Assembly: GCA_023259015.1 (NCBI GenBank)
Contig: JAHFRC010000011.1
Coordinates: forward strand, 1 to 41,588
Reading direction: 5' to 3'
DNA length: 41,588 nucleotides
From: Nitrosomonadales bacterium
GTDB taxonomy: Bacteria > Pseudomonadota > Gammaproteobacteria > Burkholderiales > Gallionellaceae
Shown in pieces: positions 17,512-26,851 of the stretch. Position 1 is the first letter of the stretch, and each line of letters opens with the position of its first letter. A program made the translations under genes and the position numbers. The notes beneath the pieces were generated by a model, which was not told the origin of the DNA, searched no databases, and saw only the letters and a program-made list of their open reading frames with translations.

Positions 17512-20037
17512 TTAATGCAGCACCGGCTTGCCCACCACACCGTTCAGCGTAAGCGGAACGGTACCCATCCCTGCGCGCATTGTTAAATTGACGTTCAACC
17601 GCCCGGACAATTGCTTGTTTGGGCTGATATCGACAGAGCCCGTTGCGCTCATTACTCCCGCCGAAATCTTGATCTGGCGTAAATGTTGTCCGCTATTGTC
17701 TACTTGCAGCGAGGCACTCATCTCGTCAAAATGCGTGCGCCCGCCTGCTGCGCTTTTGCGGCTGGCGGCAGCTTCTACCATATCAATGTCGTTGACGACT
17801 CCCTTCTTGACTACGAGGCTGCCATCCATGTTCAGCGCATTGGCAAGTTGCGGCAGTTTTGCGCCGCTCAGCGTGAAATTGGCGTCGCCTTCCATTTCCC
17901 CGGCGATGCCGGATTGCGGCAAGGCATTTTGCAACTCCAGCCTTTTTGCATTTGCGTGGCCTTGCAACTGCCAGCCATTCTGCCAGGTCAAGTTTGCTTT
18001 TCCCGTCAGCGCCCCTCCGTACAGGGATCCTTCGATCTCATTGAAATTGGCGGCGGCTTCACTCACTTCGCCTTTCGCGCTGAATTCATTGAACTGGATT
18101 CCCGGCAGCATCGGCAGGCTGCTATCCTTGATGTTTAATGCAACCTGCCAGAGAGATTGTTGCGGCTTGAGTTCCATGCCGAGCTTGCCATCTTCGCTGA
18201 GCAGCGAGACCTTGGTAAAACGCCCTTGCGCATCCATGTCGGCGCTGCCATTGACAGGCGGCAGGTTGTAGCCGTCGCCGCTGACGGTCGCATGCCGCAA
18301 CGCCATGCGCGCTACCGGATAATGCGGATCGCCGCCAGCCGCCTGTATCCAGCCCAGCGCCTTGGTGAATGAATCTGCGCTCAGCGCGAGGTTGTTGATT
18401 TCCATCTTGCTGATTGCCTTGACCTCGGAGAATAGTGCGGAAAAACCGAAATTCAATACCACATCACTTGCTTTCAATTCCTGCGCGCCGCCCACGGAAA
18501 CATCCTGCAACACCAGTTTGGGCAAAGGCAACAGGGCCGCTTTCAGTTGCCCGATATGCACCGGCCGCCGCAGTCGTGCAGACATCTGGTTTTCTATTTT
18601 CACGGCATAATCTTTTGTCGGCCAGACATAAGGGAGCGCGGCAACCAGCACCAGCGCCAGAATAAATAAACCGGTGGCTATTTTGCCCAACGGCAGCGGT
18701 TTGCGGCGTGCCCTGGCAATACGGGGAGCGGTCTTGATTTGCGCAGCCTGCTGTGCTGCCTGTTCCGCTTTGGCTTGCGCCTCTTCCTTGGCGCGCTGCT
18801 CTGCTTCCGCCCACACCCTGGCTTGTTCCTCAGCCATTTTGCGCTCGGCCTCGGCTTTTGCCCTGGCTTCTTCCTGCTCCGCTTTGATGCGCGCGGCTTC
18901 GATTTCCTGTTGCGTCTTGATTTCCGCTACAGCTTTTTGCACCGCCTCGATTTCCCCGGCTTTTTGCGGTTCAACTTTTTCTTCTTGCGGTGCGGACGTG
19001 GATTGGGCTGCACCTGGCGCAACGCTTGCGGCGGTTGCAGCAAATTTATCCAGATCATTCAGCACAAACGGCTCAAGGTTTATTTTAAATTGACTGATGT
19101 CATCCCGTTCAGATGGTTTTTCGGCAGCCAGTTCAACCGGTTCAGGCTTGGTTTCGGCTTCCGCCTTGATGCGCGCGGCTTCGGCTTCGGCGTGAAGCCT
19201 GGCCGACTCTTGTTCGGCTTTGAGCCGTTCTGCCTCCGCTGCCTGTTTCGCTTTTGCTTCCGCCTCGGCGCGCGCCCTGGCTTCGGCTTCCGCCTTGGCT
19301 TTGGCGGCTGCGAGTTGCGCCCTGGCTGCCGCAGCTTCCTGCTCCGCCTTGATGCGCGCGGCTTCGGCTTCGGCACGCACCCTGGTCGCCTCTTGCTCGG
19401 CCTTGATACGCGCCTCTTCCGCTTCCCGTTTCGCTTTTGCTTCCGCCTCGGCGCGCGCCCTGGCTTCGGCTTCCGCCTTGGCTTTGGCGGCTGCGAGTTG
19501 CGCCCTGGCTGCCGCAGCTTCCTGCTCCGCTTTGATGCGCGCTGCTTCGGCTTCGGCACGCACCCTGGCTGCCTCTTGTTCGGCCTTGAGCCGCGCCGCT
19601 TCCGCTACCTGCTTTGCTTTTGCTTCCGCCTCGGCGCGCGCCTTGGCTTCCGCTTCTGCCTGAGCTTTTGCCTTTGCCGCTTCAGCCGCCAAGGCTTCTG
19701 AGGTAGGTGCACGCATGACGGTGGTAAAGTCAAGTTCGTCACCGGTGCTTTCCGCCTTCTTTGCTGGAATAGCCATCTTTGGCGTGGCTATCTTCAGTGC
19801 ATTGCCTGATTTGGCTTGGGCTTTGTCTTGAATAAATCCGCCATCCAGAAGGCGATTAAATATTTCCGGCAAGTCATCGCGCAAGCTGGGAGCGGCCCGC
19901 TTCATAAGTTTTTCTATCGTGGATTCATCATCTATCAATGCCAAGGCGCGCTTGACATCATCGGACAAATAACGGGTGAGGTTTTTTATTTCGCTGTCAC
20001 CCTTGAGGGTCACGACGAAAACTGTTTTGTTATCCAT
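17512..20037 (-). CDS. AsmA-like membrane protein with N-terminal domain and long Ala/Lys/Glu coiled coil
   Basis: 841 residues. Residues 1 to about 75 form a small domain (FVVTLKGDSEIKNLTRYL...LLDGGFIQDKAQ). Residues about 110-300 and again about 365-440 are a low-complexity KAEAEAKARAEAEA coiled coil. One transmembrane helix lies near 455-475 (KIATGLFILALVLVAALPYVW), and the C-terminal part (DYAVKIENQMSARLRRPVHIGQLKAALLPLPKLVLQDVSVGG onward) is AsmA-like and would lie in the periplasm. AsmA-family proteins act in envelope/phospholipid homeostasis. The coiled coil contains 61-residue exact-type tandem repeats (see 19160-19680). The cytosolic coil plus periplasmic AsmA layout suggests an envelope scaffold, which is inference. 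Transcribed alone. Confidence 0.75.
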   Translation of the reverse strand: MDNKTVFVVTLKGDSEIKNLTRYLSDDVKRALALIDDESTIEKLMKRAAPSLRDDLPEIFNRLLDGGFIQDKAQAKSGNALKIATPKMAIPAKKAESTGDELDFTTVMRAPTSEALAAEAAKAKAQAEAEAKARAEAEAKAKQVAEAARLKAEQEAARVRAEAEAARIKAEQEAAAARAQLAAAKAKAEAEARARAEAEAKAKREAEEARIKAEQEATRVRAEAEAARIKAEQEAAAARAQLAAAKAKAEAEARARAEAEAKAKQAAEAERLKAEQESARLHAEAEAARIKAEAETKPEPVELAAEKPSERDDISQFKINLEPFVLNDLDKFAATAASVAPGAAQSTSAPQEEKVEPQKAGEIEAVQKAVAEIKTQQEIEAARIKAEQEEARAKAEAERKMAEEQARVWAEAEQRAKEEAQAKAEQAAQQAAQIKTAPRIARARRKPLPLGKIATGLFILALVLVAALPYVWPTKDYAVKIENQMSARLRRPVHIGQLKAALLPLPKLVLQDVSVGGAQELKASDVVLNFGFSALFSEVKAISKMEINNLALSADSFTKALGWIQAAGGDPHYPVARMALRHATVSGDGYNLPPVNGSADMDAQGRFTKVSLLSEDGKLGMELKPQQSLWQVALNIKDSSLPMLPGIQFNEFSAKGEVSEAAANFNEIEGSLYGGALTGKANLTWQNGWQLQGHANAKRLELQNALPQSGIAGEMEGDANFTLSGAKLPQLANALNMDGSLVVKKGVVNDIDMVEAAASRKSAAGGRTHFDEMSASLQVDNSGQHLRQIKISAGVMSATGSVDISPNKQLSGRLNVNLTMRAGMGTVPLTLNGVVGKPVLH
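19160..19680 (-). repeat. 183-bp coding tandem repeats in the coiled coil
   Basis: Two full 183-bp units (19250-19432 and 19433-19615) are near-identical, and parts of the unit continue on both sides (about 19160-19249 and 19616-19680). 183 bp is 61 codons, so copy-number change would keep the frame. Confidence 0.85.
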
Positions 20038-20139
20038 GCTGAATTATCGCATCTAAATTACTCAAATGGATGCCCCATTATATTACCGGGGTGGTTTTTT
20101 TGGTGTGCCAGGCGGTGCGCCCGGCAGGGCGCGCCAACA

Positions 20140-20175
20140 AAAAACCCGCACAGCTAATAGCTTTGCGGGTTTAAT
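20140..20175 (-). terminator. Intrinsic terminator after tRNA-Val
   Basis: On the minus strand AAACCCGCA pairs with TGCGGGTTT around a loop containing AGCTATTAGCT, followed by a run of T. It lies about 32 bp past the tRNA 3' end. Confidence 0.75.
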
Positions 20176-20206
20176 GGACTTGCCAAGGGTATTTATGACT
20201 GCCCTT

Positions 20207-20283
20207 TGGTAGGCGCGATTGGACTCGAACCAACGACCCCCACCATGTCAAGGTGGTGCTCTAACCAGCTGAGCTACGCGCCT
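20207..20283 (-). tRNA. tRNA-Val (anticodon GAC)
   Basis: 77 nt on the minus strand with an encoded CCA end. The 7-bp acceptor stem is AGGCGCG/CGCGCCT, the D-arm carries AGCTCAGCTGGTTAGAGC, and the anticodon stem CCACC/GGTGG encloses TTGACAT with anticodon GAC. The T-arm contains GGTTCGAGTCC. This reads valine codon GUC (and GUU). Confidence 0.97.
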
Positions 20284-20376
20284 GTAAGGCCGCGCATTGT
20301 AACCGAACTGCCTGAACGGTACAAATGCAAAGTGTCTTTGTGTAGAGAGCTATTGGTCTATCTACCGGGGCAGGTT

Positions 20377-20985
20377 TCAGGTTACAAAAACCAGCAAGCT
20401 TGCCAATATGGCTGACAAGACCGGTGCTACAATCCAAAGGCTCTTGCCGGTTTCAATGGCTTCCTCGCTTTTTCCCCGTTTGTATCCATCGAGCATGCTT
20501 CGCACCAGGTTTTCGCGGTGCAGCCGGCTGCTCACGATTACTCCGAGCAGGTGAAAGCAGACCATGCCCAGCATGGTGTATGACAGGACATCATGGGCTT
20601 CTTCAAGCCACTCGCCGCCAATCTCGGCATACACCGCGAACCCGCTGGCCGTTGTGGCGAGCCCAAGCAACACCAGGGCGTAAATCGCATAACTGCCCGC
20701 AGGGTTGTGCCCAACCCAGTGATCGGGTTTGCCCTTCAATAACTTGCCAAGATATCCAAACGCCGCACGCGGAGAAAACAGGAATGATGTAAAGCGGGCG
20801 TAACGTGTTCCTGCCATGCCCCAGAAAATCCGGAAGGCAATAATTCCCGCCACCGCATATCCAGCTGCCACATGCACCAACCGCCACTCCTCGCCGTCAC
20901 CCGTCAAAAAAGCCAGGATGAAAGCAGTAACCAGCAACCAGTGCCCGGTGCGTGTAGGTATATCCCAGACCAGTATTTTTTTCAT
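20377..20985 (-). CDS. Cytochrome b561-family membrane protein
   Basis: 202 residues from MKKILVWDIPTRTGHWLLV; the ATG at 20985 has GGAGG upstream. It is a b-type cytochrome of the bacterial b561/Ni-hydrogenase subunit family. Four or five hydrophobic segments carry candidate haem-ligand histidines in RTGHWLLV, RLVHVAAGY, EEAHDVLSY and GMVCFHLLGVI. It is the last gene of the SHP-DHC-cytochrome b operon, 29 bp after the diheme cytochrome, and probably passes electrons between the quinone pool and the periplasmic cytochromes. Donor and acceptor are not known for this organism. Confidence 0.85.
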   Translation of the reverse strand: MKKILVWDIPTRTGHWLLVTAFILAFLTGDGEEWRLVHVAAGYAVAGIIAFRIFWGMAGTRYARFTSFLFSPRAAFGYLGKLLKGKPDHWVGHNPAGSYAIYALVLLGLATTASGFAVYAEIGGEWLEEAHDVLSYTMLGMVCFHLLGVIVSSRLHRENLVRSMLDGYKRGKSEEAIETGKSLWIVAPVLSAILASLLVFVT

Positions 20986-21014
20986 TGCGGCATCCTCCAT
21001 AATCTCCCGGTGGA

Positions 21015-21539
21015 TCAATCCCGGTCATATTCTTCACTGCGCCTGTTGCTGCCGCTTCCAGGCCGCCCTTCACTTTCTTCTGCCCGTTTGCCGCCCGGCA
21101 TCTTGATGCCGCTCTCCGACCAATCACCGCGTTCGGCATTGATATGGCATGCCGTGCAGTTTGAGCGGCTTTTGACAGCCGGATCAGACCATGTATCAAA
21201 CGGCACTTTACGGTGTTCACGGGTGAACCATGGCGTATCGGTGATCCGCAAACTCGATGCGCTGTACCTTGCCCCGTGCCCTGCGTAGCGTTGCAGGAAA
21301 TCAAGGATTTCCTTGTTGTCATTGGCATCCAGTATGGCGTTTGCGTCAAAATGTTTATCCAGTTCCGCCATCAAATTCTGCCAGTTTCCCGCGGTCAGCA
21401 ATTGCGGCGGGTAGGCGATGTGGCAACTGCCGCATTCCGTTTTCCATTTCTGGTTGGCAGGAACTGAAAGTTTTTCGCCATCCGCGTGCGCCATGGTGCT
21501 GCCCAAAACCAGGGTAAATGCCATAAGCCATTTCTTCAT
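21015..21539 (-). CDS. Diheme cytochrome c (DHC family)
   Basis: 174 residues from MKKWLMAFTLVLGSTMAHA, a signal peptide with likely cleavage after AHA, so periplasmic. Two haem sites, CGSCH near residue 36 and CTACH near residue 131, fit the DHC family (the electron-transfer partner of SHP). A conserved RYSASSLRITDTPWF precedes a basic segment. The C-terminal tail after GIKMPGGKR is charged and probably disordered. Its ATG overlaps the stop of the SHP gene (ATGA), so the two are translationally coupled; a further in-frame upstream extension lacks a ribosome site. Confidence 0.9.
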   Translation of the reverse strand: MKKWLMAFTLVLGSTMAHADGEKLSVPANQKWKTECGSCHIAYPPQLLTAGNWQNLMAELDKHFDANAILDANDNKEILDFLQRYAGHGARYSASSLRITDTPWFTREHRKVPFDTWSDPAVKSRSNCTACHINAERGDWSESGIKMPGGKRAEESEGRPGSGSNRRSEEYDRD

Positions 21540-21955
21540 GATTGGTCTCCTTGAATAACAAATTGGATAAAGTCCGCTTTTTCGGCAGCCGTACACTCAC
21601 GCCCGGCTACCTCCTTGCAATTGCGCTTGAACCACTTTTCTACTTTCGCCGAACTGGTAAAGCGCTCCGGATTTGCCGCCGGGGCAAGCGGGTCAATGCG
21701 CTTGCCGGTGATAACATGCTTTCCGTCAACTTTCAGGTTCTTGCCGTGGCAGACAGTGCAATTCGGCATCTTCTGCGACACGCCCCACTCCTTTGTGAAA
21801 AAACCAAAGCCGCGTTTCGCGGAAGGGCCAAATCCTGGTGTTGTCCTGGCGGCTTCCACTGCATAGCCGGATACTATGCTTCCGGGAGTTTCCGCAAACG
21901 CAAGGTTTACGCTGGTCAGCGCTATCAATGCAACACATGTTTTCCTGGCTATCAT
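21536..21955 (-). CDS. SHP-type monohaem cytochrome c (DUF1924)
   Basis: 139 residues, with a signal peptide ending near NLAFA-ETPG and GGAG 8 bases before the ATG. One haem site, CTVCH (near residue 68), sits in the family pattern with CTVCHGKNL, TGKRIDPLAP, NPERFT and KWFKRNCKEVAGRECTAAEKADFIQF. That spacing is characteristic of sphaeroides haem protein (SHP), a high-spin cytochrome c in which an Asn replaces the usual distal ligand and which can bind small ligands such as oxygen. The Asn in KRNC is the likely counterpart. First gene of the cytochrome operon. Confidence 0.88.
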   Translation of the reverse strand: MIARKTCVALIALTSVNLAFAETPGSIVSGYAVEAARTTPGFGPSAKRGFGFFTKEWGVSQKMPNCTVCHGKNLKVDGKHVITGKRIDPLAPAANPERFTSSAKVEKWFKRNCKEVAGRECTAAEKADFIQFVIQGDQS

Positions 21956-22000
21956 AATAATATCTCCTTTGCATGAACAACTTCATGCGTTAGCGATAAT

Positions 22001-22198
22001 CTAGCAAACAATTGTTAAACGGCGCTTAATGAAACCCTGCCTGTGTTTTACGGCAGGCACTGCGCCGGATGTCTTGTGGGTCCCGCCAACATGGGCCGTG
22101 TTCGAGCCTTGCCGATTCGCGGAAAAAAAGGCTTCCGCATATGCTGAACCTGTGCTCACAAAAAACGCCATTGTGATACAAACCATTTTTGCAGTCAT
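22001..22198 (-). CDS. Small exported peptide, possible leader gene of the cytochrome operon
   Basis: 65 residues starting with a convincing signal peptide (MTAKMVCITMAFFVSTGSAYA) and a GAGAGG ribosome site ahead of the ATG at 22198. The remaining 44 residues show no haem motif and no family resemblance. It stands 45 bp ahead of the SHP gene on the same strand. It may be a real small periplasmic protein or the remnant of a longer cytochrome gene that lost its 3' part. Confidence 0.4.
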   Translation of the reverse strand: MTAKMVCITMAFFVSTGSAYAEAFFSANRQGSNTAHVGGTHKTSGAVPAVKHRQGFIKRRLTIVC

Positions 22199-22309
22199 AA
22201 TAGAGCCTCTCTCGTATGCTGGTCTTTCCGGCCGGGTGGCATTAGTTGCCGGATTTTCAGGAACAGCTTAACCAACGATCCTTAACCGGCACTTAAATTG
22301 GAGAAATTC

Positions 22310-22972
22310 ATGAGAATACTTTTGGTGGAAGACGATTTCTTGCTCGGTGACGGCATACAGAACAGCCTCAACCATATGGGTTTTACTGTTGACTGGATGA
22401 AGGATGGAAGGCAGGGGGAAAATGCGTTGACCAGCGAGGAATATGCCGCTGTCGTGCTGGATATAGGCTTGCCGCTACAGGATGGATTGACGCTTCTGCA
22501 ATCGGTGAGGAACAAGGGATTGCACACCCCTGTCCTGATTTTGACCGCCCGCGACGGCAAGCTGGACAAGCTCAAGGGGTTCGGCATGGGTGCGGATGAT
22601 TACGTGGTCAAACCGCTTGATATGGAAGAGCTCGCGGCAAGGCTGCGCGCGCTGATCCGCCGTTCTGCCGGGCGAGCTTCGCCCCGCATTCAATTGGGCA
22701 AGGTGGAGATCGATCCGGATTCACGCCAGGCGTGGTGCGAAGGCAAATCGGTCGATCTCTCGGTCAAGGAGTTTGCCATACTCGAATTGCTGATGCAAAA
22801 CGCAGGCCGTGTGCTGACCCGCGCCCATCTGGAACAAAGCCTGTACGGCTGGGGGGATAGCGCCGACAGCAATACCGTTGAGGTTTTCATCCACCACTTA
22901 CGCAAGAAGCTGGGCAGCGATTTTATCCAGACATTGCGCGGTATCGGTTATACCGCCGGGCGCAAGCCCTGA
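22310..22972 (+). CDS. OmpR/QseB-family response regulator
   Basis: 220 residues from MRILLVEDDFLLGDG; ATG at 22310 with GGAG 6 bases upstream. The receiver domain has the acidic pair EDD, the phospho-Asp in VVLDIGLPLQDG (residue about 51) and the conserved Lys in DDYVVKPLDM. A winged-helix DNA-binding domain follows (VDLSVKEFAILELLMQNAGRVLTRAHLEQSLYG, NTVEVFIHHLRKKLG). It is divergent from the cytochrome operon and probably controls it; SHP clusters are commonly next to QseBC-like systems. The 111-bp stretch to the small exported ORF would hold the divergent control sites. Confidence 0.92.
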   Translation: MRILLVEDDFLLGDGIQNSLNHMGFTVDWMKDGRQGENALTSEEYAAVVLDIGLPLQDGLTLLQSVRNKGLHTPVLILTARDGKLDKLKGFGMGADDYVVKPLDMEELAARLRALIRRSAGRASPRIQLGKVEIDPDSRQAWCEGKSVDLSVKEFAILELLMQNAGRVLTRAHLEQSLYGWGDSADSNTVEVFIHHLRKKLGSDFIQTLRGIGYTAGRKP

Positions 22973-22985
22973 CAGGACGCCCCCC

Positions 22986-24350
22986 ATGATACTGCAAAAA
23001 TATTCCCTGCAAACCAGGCTTACCTTGCTGGTTCTCAGCGCCGTGCTGCTGTTCAGTTTGATGGCCAGCTATGAAAGTTATAAAAACGCCATACTTGAAG
23101 CAGACGAAACTTTTGATGCGCAACTGGTCCAGTTTGCGCAAAACATGGTGGTCATGGCGGCATACAGCATGGATGACGATGAAAAGGATAGCCCGCTGCC
23201 TCCTCATATCCACAAATACCAGCAGACGCTGGCCTTCCAGGTGACGCTCAATACCAAGCAGCCCCCGCGCATATTGATTCGCTCCAACAATTTTTCCAGG
23301 ATATTGCCGTCGCAAATGCCCCCTGAAGGTTTCAGCAGCATTGAAGCCAATGGTGGACATTGGCGTTTTTTCCGGTTGCGAGATGAACAAGATATTTTTG
23401 ACGTGCTGGTTGGGCAAAACGATGAGGCGCGCAATGAGTTGGCTCAGCAAATAGCATGGCATAACATTGCCCCATTCCTGTTTGGCCTGCCGCTGCTGGC
23501 ATTCTTTACCATGCTGGCGATCCATTTTGGATTGCGCCCACTGCGCAAACTGACCGAGTCGCTACGCCAGCTTTCGCCGGAACAGCTCAGCCCGGTAATA
23601 GTTCAGGACGCACCGAAAGAAATTGCGCCGGTGGTTGACGCATTGAACATCCTGCTTGGCCGCATCGCCAAGACAATCGAGAATGAGCGCCGCTTCACAG
23701 CCGATGCCGCGCACGAGTTGCGCACTCCCATTGCCGCACTGCACGCACAGGTACAGGCGGCACAACTCTCCGATAGCAAAGCCGAGCGCATAGAATGCCT
23801 GAACAAGGCATTGCAGGGCGCCAACCGCATGGCGCATCTGGTCGGGCAATTGCTCACCCTTTCCCGGGTCGACGAACTTTCGTTCCCGATCAATCTTGAA
23901 CCGGTAGATCTTGTCGAACTCACCCGGGAATGTTGCGCTGAACTGGCAGAAAACGCGCTCTCCAAAAAAATTGAAATCGGCTTCATGCCGGAAGCCCGCC
24001 CGGTATTTTCCGGATCGCCCGACATGCTGCGCATCATGTTCAGGAACCTGCTGGATAACGCCATCCGCTATACCCCTGCAGGGGGGTGTGTGGAAGTGGG
24101 ATTGCACATCACGGAGAATGGGAGGCAGGCAGAAGTGGAAATTGCCGACAGCGGAATAGGGGTCTCTGACGCACAGCTGGCCTCGCTCGGCCAGCGCTTC
24201 AACCGTATCAACCCAAGCGCAACAAACGGCGTCGGGCTAGGCTTGTCCATCGTGCAGCGCATCGCGGAAGTTCACCGCGCGAAGGTCGCTTTTAATCGCG
24301 CCGCGAAGTTGGGCGGCCTGAATGTGAAGGTTTGCTTTCCACTACAGTAA
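22986..24350 (+). CDS. QseC-like sensor histidine kinase
   Basis: 454 residues from MILQKYSLQTRLTLLV; the ATG at 22986 lies 13 bases after the response-regulator stop. An N-terminal transmembrane helix (LTLLVLSAVLLFSLMA), a periplasmic sensor of about 130 residues, a second helix (FLFGLPLLAFFTMLAIHFG), a HAMP-like linker, HisKA with FTADAAHELRTPIAAL (His near residue 243), and HATPase motifs FRNLLDNAIRYTPAGG and GVGLGLSIVQRIAEVH are all present. The sensor domain has no recognised ligand site. It forms a two-component pair with the preceding regulator. Confidence 0.92.
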   Translation: MILQKYSLQTRLTLLVLSAVLLFSLMASYESYKNAILEADETFDAQLVQFAQNMVVMAAYSMDDDEKDSPLPPHIHKYQQTLAFQVTLNTKQPPRILIRSNNFSRILPSQMPPEGFSSIEANGGHWRFFRLRDEQDIFDVLVGQNDEARNELAQQIAWHNIAPFLFGLPLLAFFTMLAIHFGLRPLRKLTESLRQLSPEQLSPVIVQDAPKEIAPVVDALNILLGRIAKTIENERRFTADAAHELRTPIAALHAQVQAAQLSDSKAERIECLNKALQGANRMAHLVGQLLTLSRVDELSFPINLEPVDLVELTRECCAELAENALSKKIEIGFMPEARPVFSGSPDMLRIMFRNLLDNAIRYTPAGGCVEVGLHITENGRQAEVEIADSGIGVSDAQLASLGQRFNRINPSATNGVGLGLSIVQRIAEVHRAKVAFNRAAKLGGLNVKVCFPLQ

Positions 24351-24405
24351 AGTGATTAATACGCTTGGAGGGTGTGCGGCCCGGTTTTAATTTGACCGCA
24401 ATAAC

Positions 24406-24810
24406 TTATGTGCCTTGTTCGCCGCAGACATCCAGCAGCAGCCTGTCCGCAGTTTGCGCCAGCAGCGCGACATCCAGGGTGCCGATACACTGCTCTGCCA
24501 TGTCAATGCCGCTAAGAACAACGGGAAGCTCACTTCCGCTTATTTCCCATACATCGGCTTCATCACCCCTCCGTCTCACCGCCAGCAAGACCTCGATTGT
24601 CCTGTCCAGCGTTTCAATGGCATGCGGTATGATTGTCTGGTCCTGCTCGAGCGCCGAGCGGACAACAGAGATGGCCGCTGCCAGACGGCCAAAAGCCACG
24701 ACGTTAAACTGCCCAACGCTGGCGGCCTGATACGCAAGGCGCATATCCATCGCATAGATATCCTTCAGGCCGTGCGTGACTGGAACACGAAGGGGTGTTC
24801 TTTTTTTCAT
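24406..24810 (-). CDS. Hypothetical alpha-helical protein
   Basis: 134 residues from MKKRTPLRVPVTHGLKDIYAMDMRLAYQAA. No signal or membrane segment. Its composition and the hydrophobic pattern (VVAFGRLAAAISVVRSALEQ, HAIETLDRTIEVLLAVRRRG) indicate a small helical cytosolic protein; family not recognised. It begins 10 bp after the stop of the TPR gene on the same strand, so the two are probably one operon. Confidence 0.6.
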   Translation of the reverse strand: MKKRTPLRVPVTHGLKDIYAMDMRLAYQAASVGQFNVVAFGRLAAAISVVRSALEQDQTIIPHAIETLDRTIEVLLAVRRRGDEADVWEISGSELPVVLSGIDMAEQCIGTLDVALLAQTADRLLLDVCGEQGT

Positions 24811-24820
24811 CTTTGCCGGA

Positions 24821-25246
24821 TTATTTGATCAACGCTGCCGTTTCCCACAACATTTCGCGCGCTTTGCCTGCAGTCTCATGGCTCGGGTTGTTTGTAATCA
24901 GTTGCTGCCATACAGCGCGGGCTTCCATGACATTATTTTTGGCCTTATGCAATAAGTGGCCAAGGTTCACGTAGGCCTGGCCGAAATCCGGGTCGCGCGC
25001 AATCACTTCACGGAAAGCCTTTTCGGACAGGCTGATGTCACCGTTGCGCCAGTACACCACCCCCATGTCGGTCCGCACACTGGACAAAGTCGGGTCCAGA
25101 TCAAGCGCATGGCGGTAATAGAGGATGGCTTGCGGAGCATCCCCATTGTCGTAACACACATTACCCAAGGCTATCGCGGCTTCAATGTCGCCAATATCGT
25201 TATTGAGGCGTTCCTTGAGTTGCTCAACGGAATTGTTATCGTCCAT
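24821..25246 (-). CDS. TPR-repeat protein
   Basis: 141 residues, MDDNNSVEQLKERLN start. Three to four tetratricopeptide units follow (IEAAIALGNVCYDNGDAPQAILYYRHALDLDPT; SVRTDMGVVYWRNGDISLSEKAFREVIARDPD; GQAYVNLGHLLHKAKNNVMEARAVWQQLITNNPS). No signal peptide, so a cytosolic protein-protein adaptor. The partner is unknown; the adjacent small helical protein is the obvious candidate. Confidence 0.85.
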   Translation of the reverse strand: MDDNNSVEQLKERLNNDIGDIEAAIALGNVCYDNGDAPQAILYYRHALDLDPTLSSVRTDMGVVYWRNGDISLSEKAFREVIARDPDFGQAYVNLGHLLHKAKNNVMEARAVWQQLITNNPSHETAGKAREMLWETAALIK

Positions 25247-25375
25247 CAGTTTTGTTCCTTCTACAGTTAAAGTTTAGAAATAATTCCTTGTGCACGGGCG
25301 CCGCTGTGGGAATTGTGCGCTAGTATACCAAAGGTGCGGGCTTCGGTTCGCCCCGCGCGCAATTTAGCCGCAGTA

Positions 25376-25622
25376 AGAACTTGTCCGTAAATAATCCAAC
25401 TATGCGACAGTGCCGGCTTTAAGATGCAGTCTACGAAGCAAGACGCGCGGTTGTGTCATTCACAACAAGCGGCTTGCGACACAGGAATGCGCTTAAATCG
25501 GCCTTAAAAGCGGCGTCTGCTGCGTTACTCGACTTGCCAATGGAACGACCATTGGCTTCACGCGCCTTGCTCATCCGTTTTTGGCCAGCAACGCATGGAT
25601 GGATTATTTATGGACAAGTTCT
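25376..25622. mobile_element. MITE-like element with about 32-bp terminal inverted repeats
   Basis: Ends AGAACTTGTCCGTAAATAAT (25376) and the inverse of AGAACTTGTCCATAAATAAT (to 25622) match over about 32 bp with few mismatches, enclosing about 185 bp without a credible gene. A single copy of the left end recurs at 39801. The size, terminal repeats and absence of a transposase fit a non-autonomous miniature element. It ends 8 bp short of the macB permease stop codon. No clear target duplication is seen. Confidence 0.7.
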
Positions 25623-25630
25623 AAATATTC

Positions 25631-26847
<1,217 letters not shown>

Positions 26848-26851
<4 letters not shown>

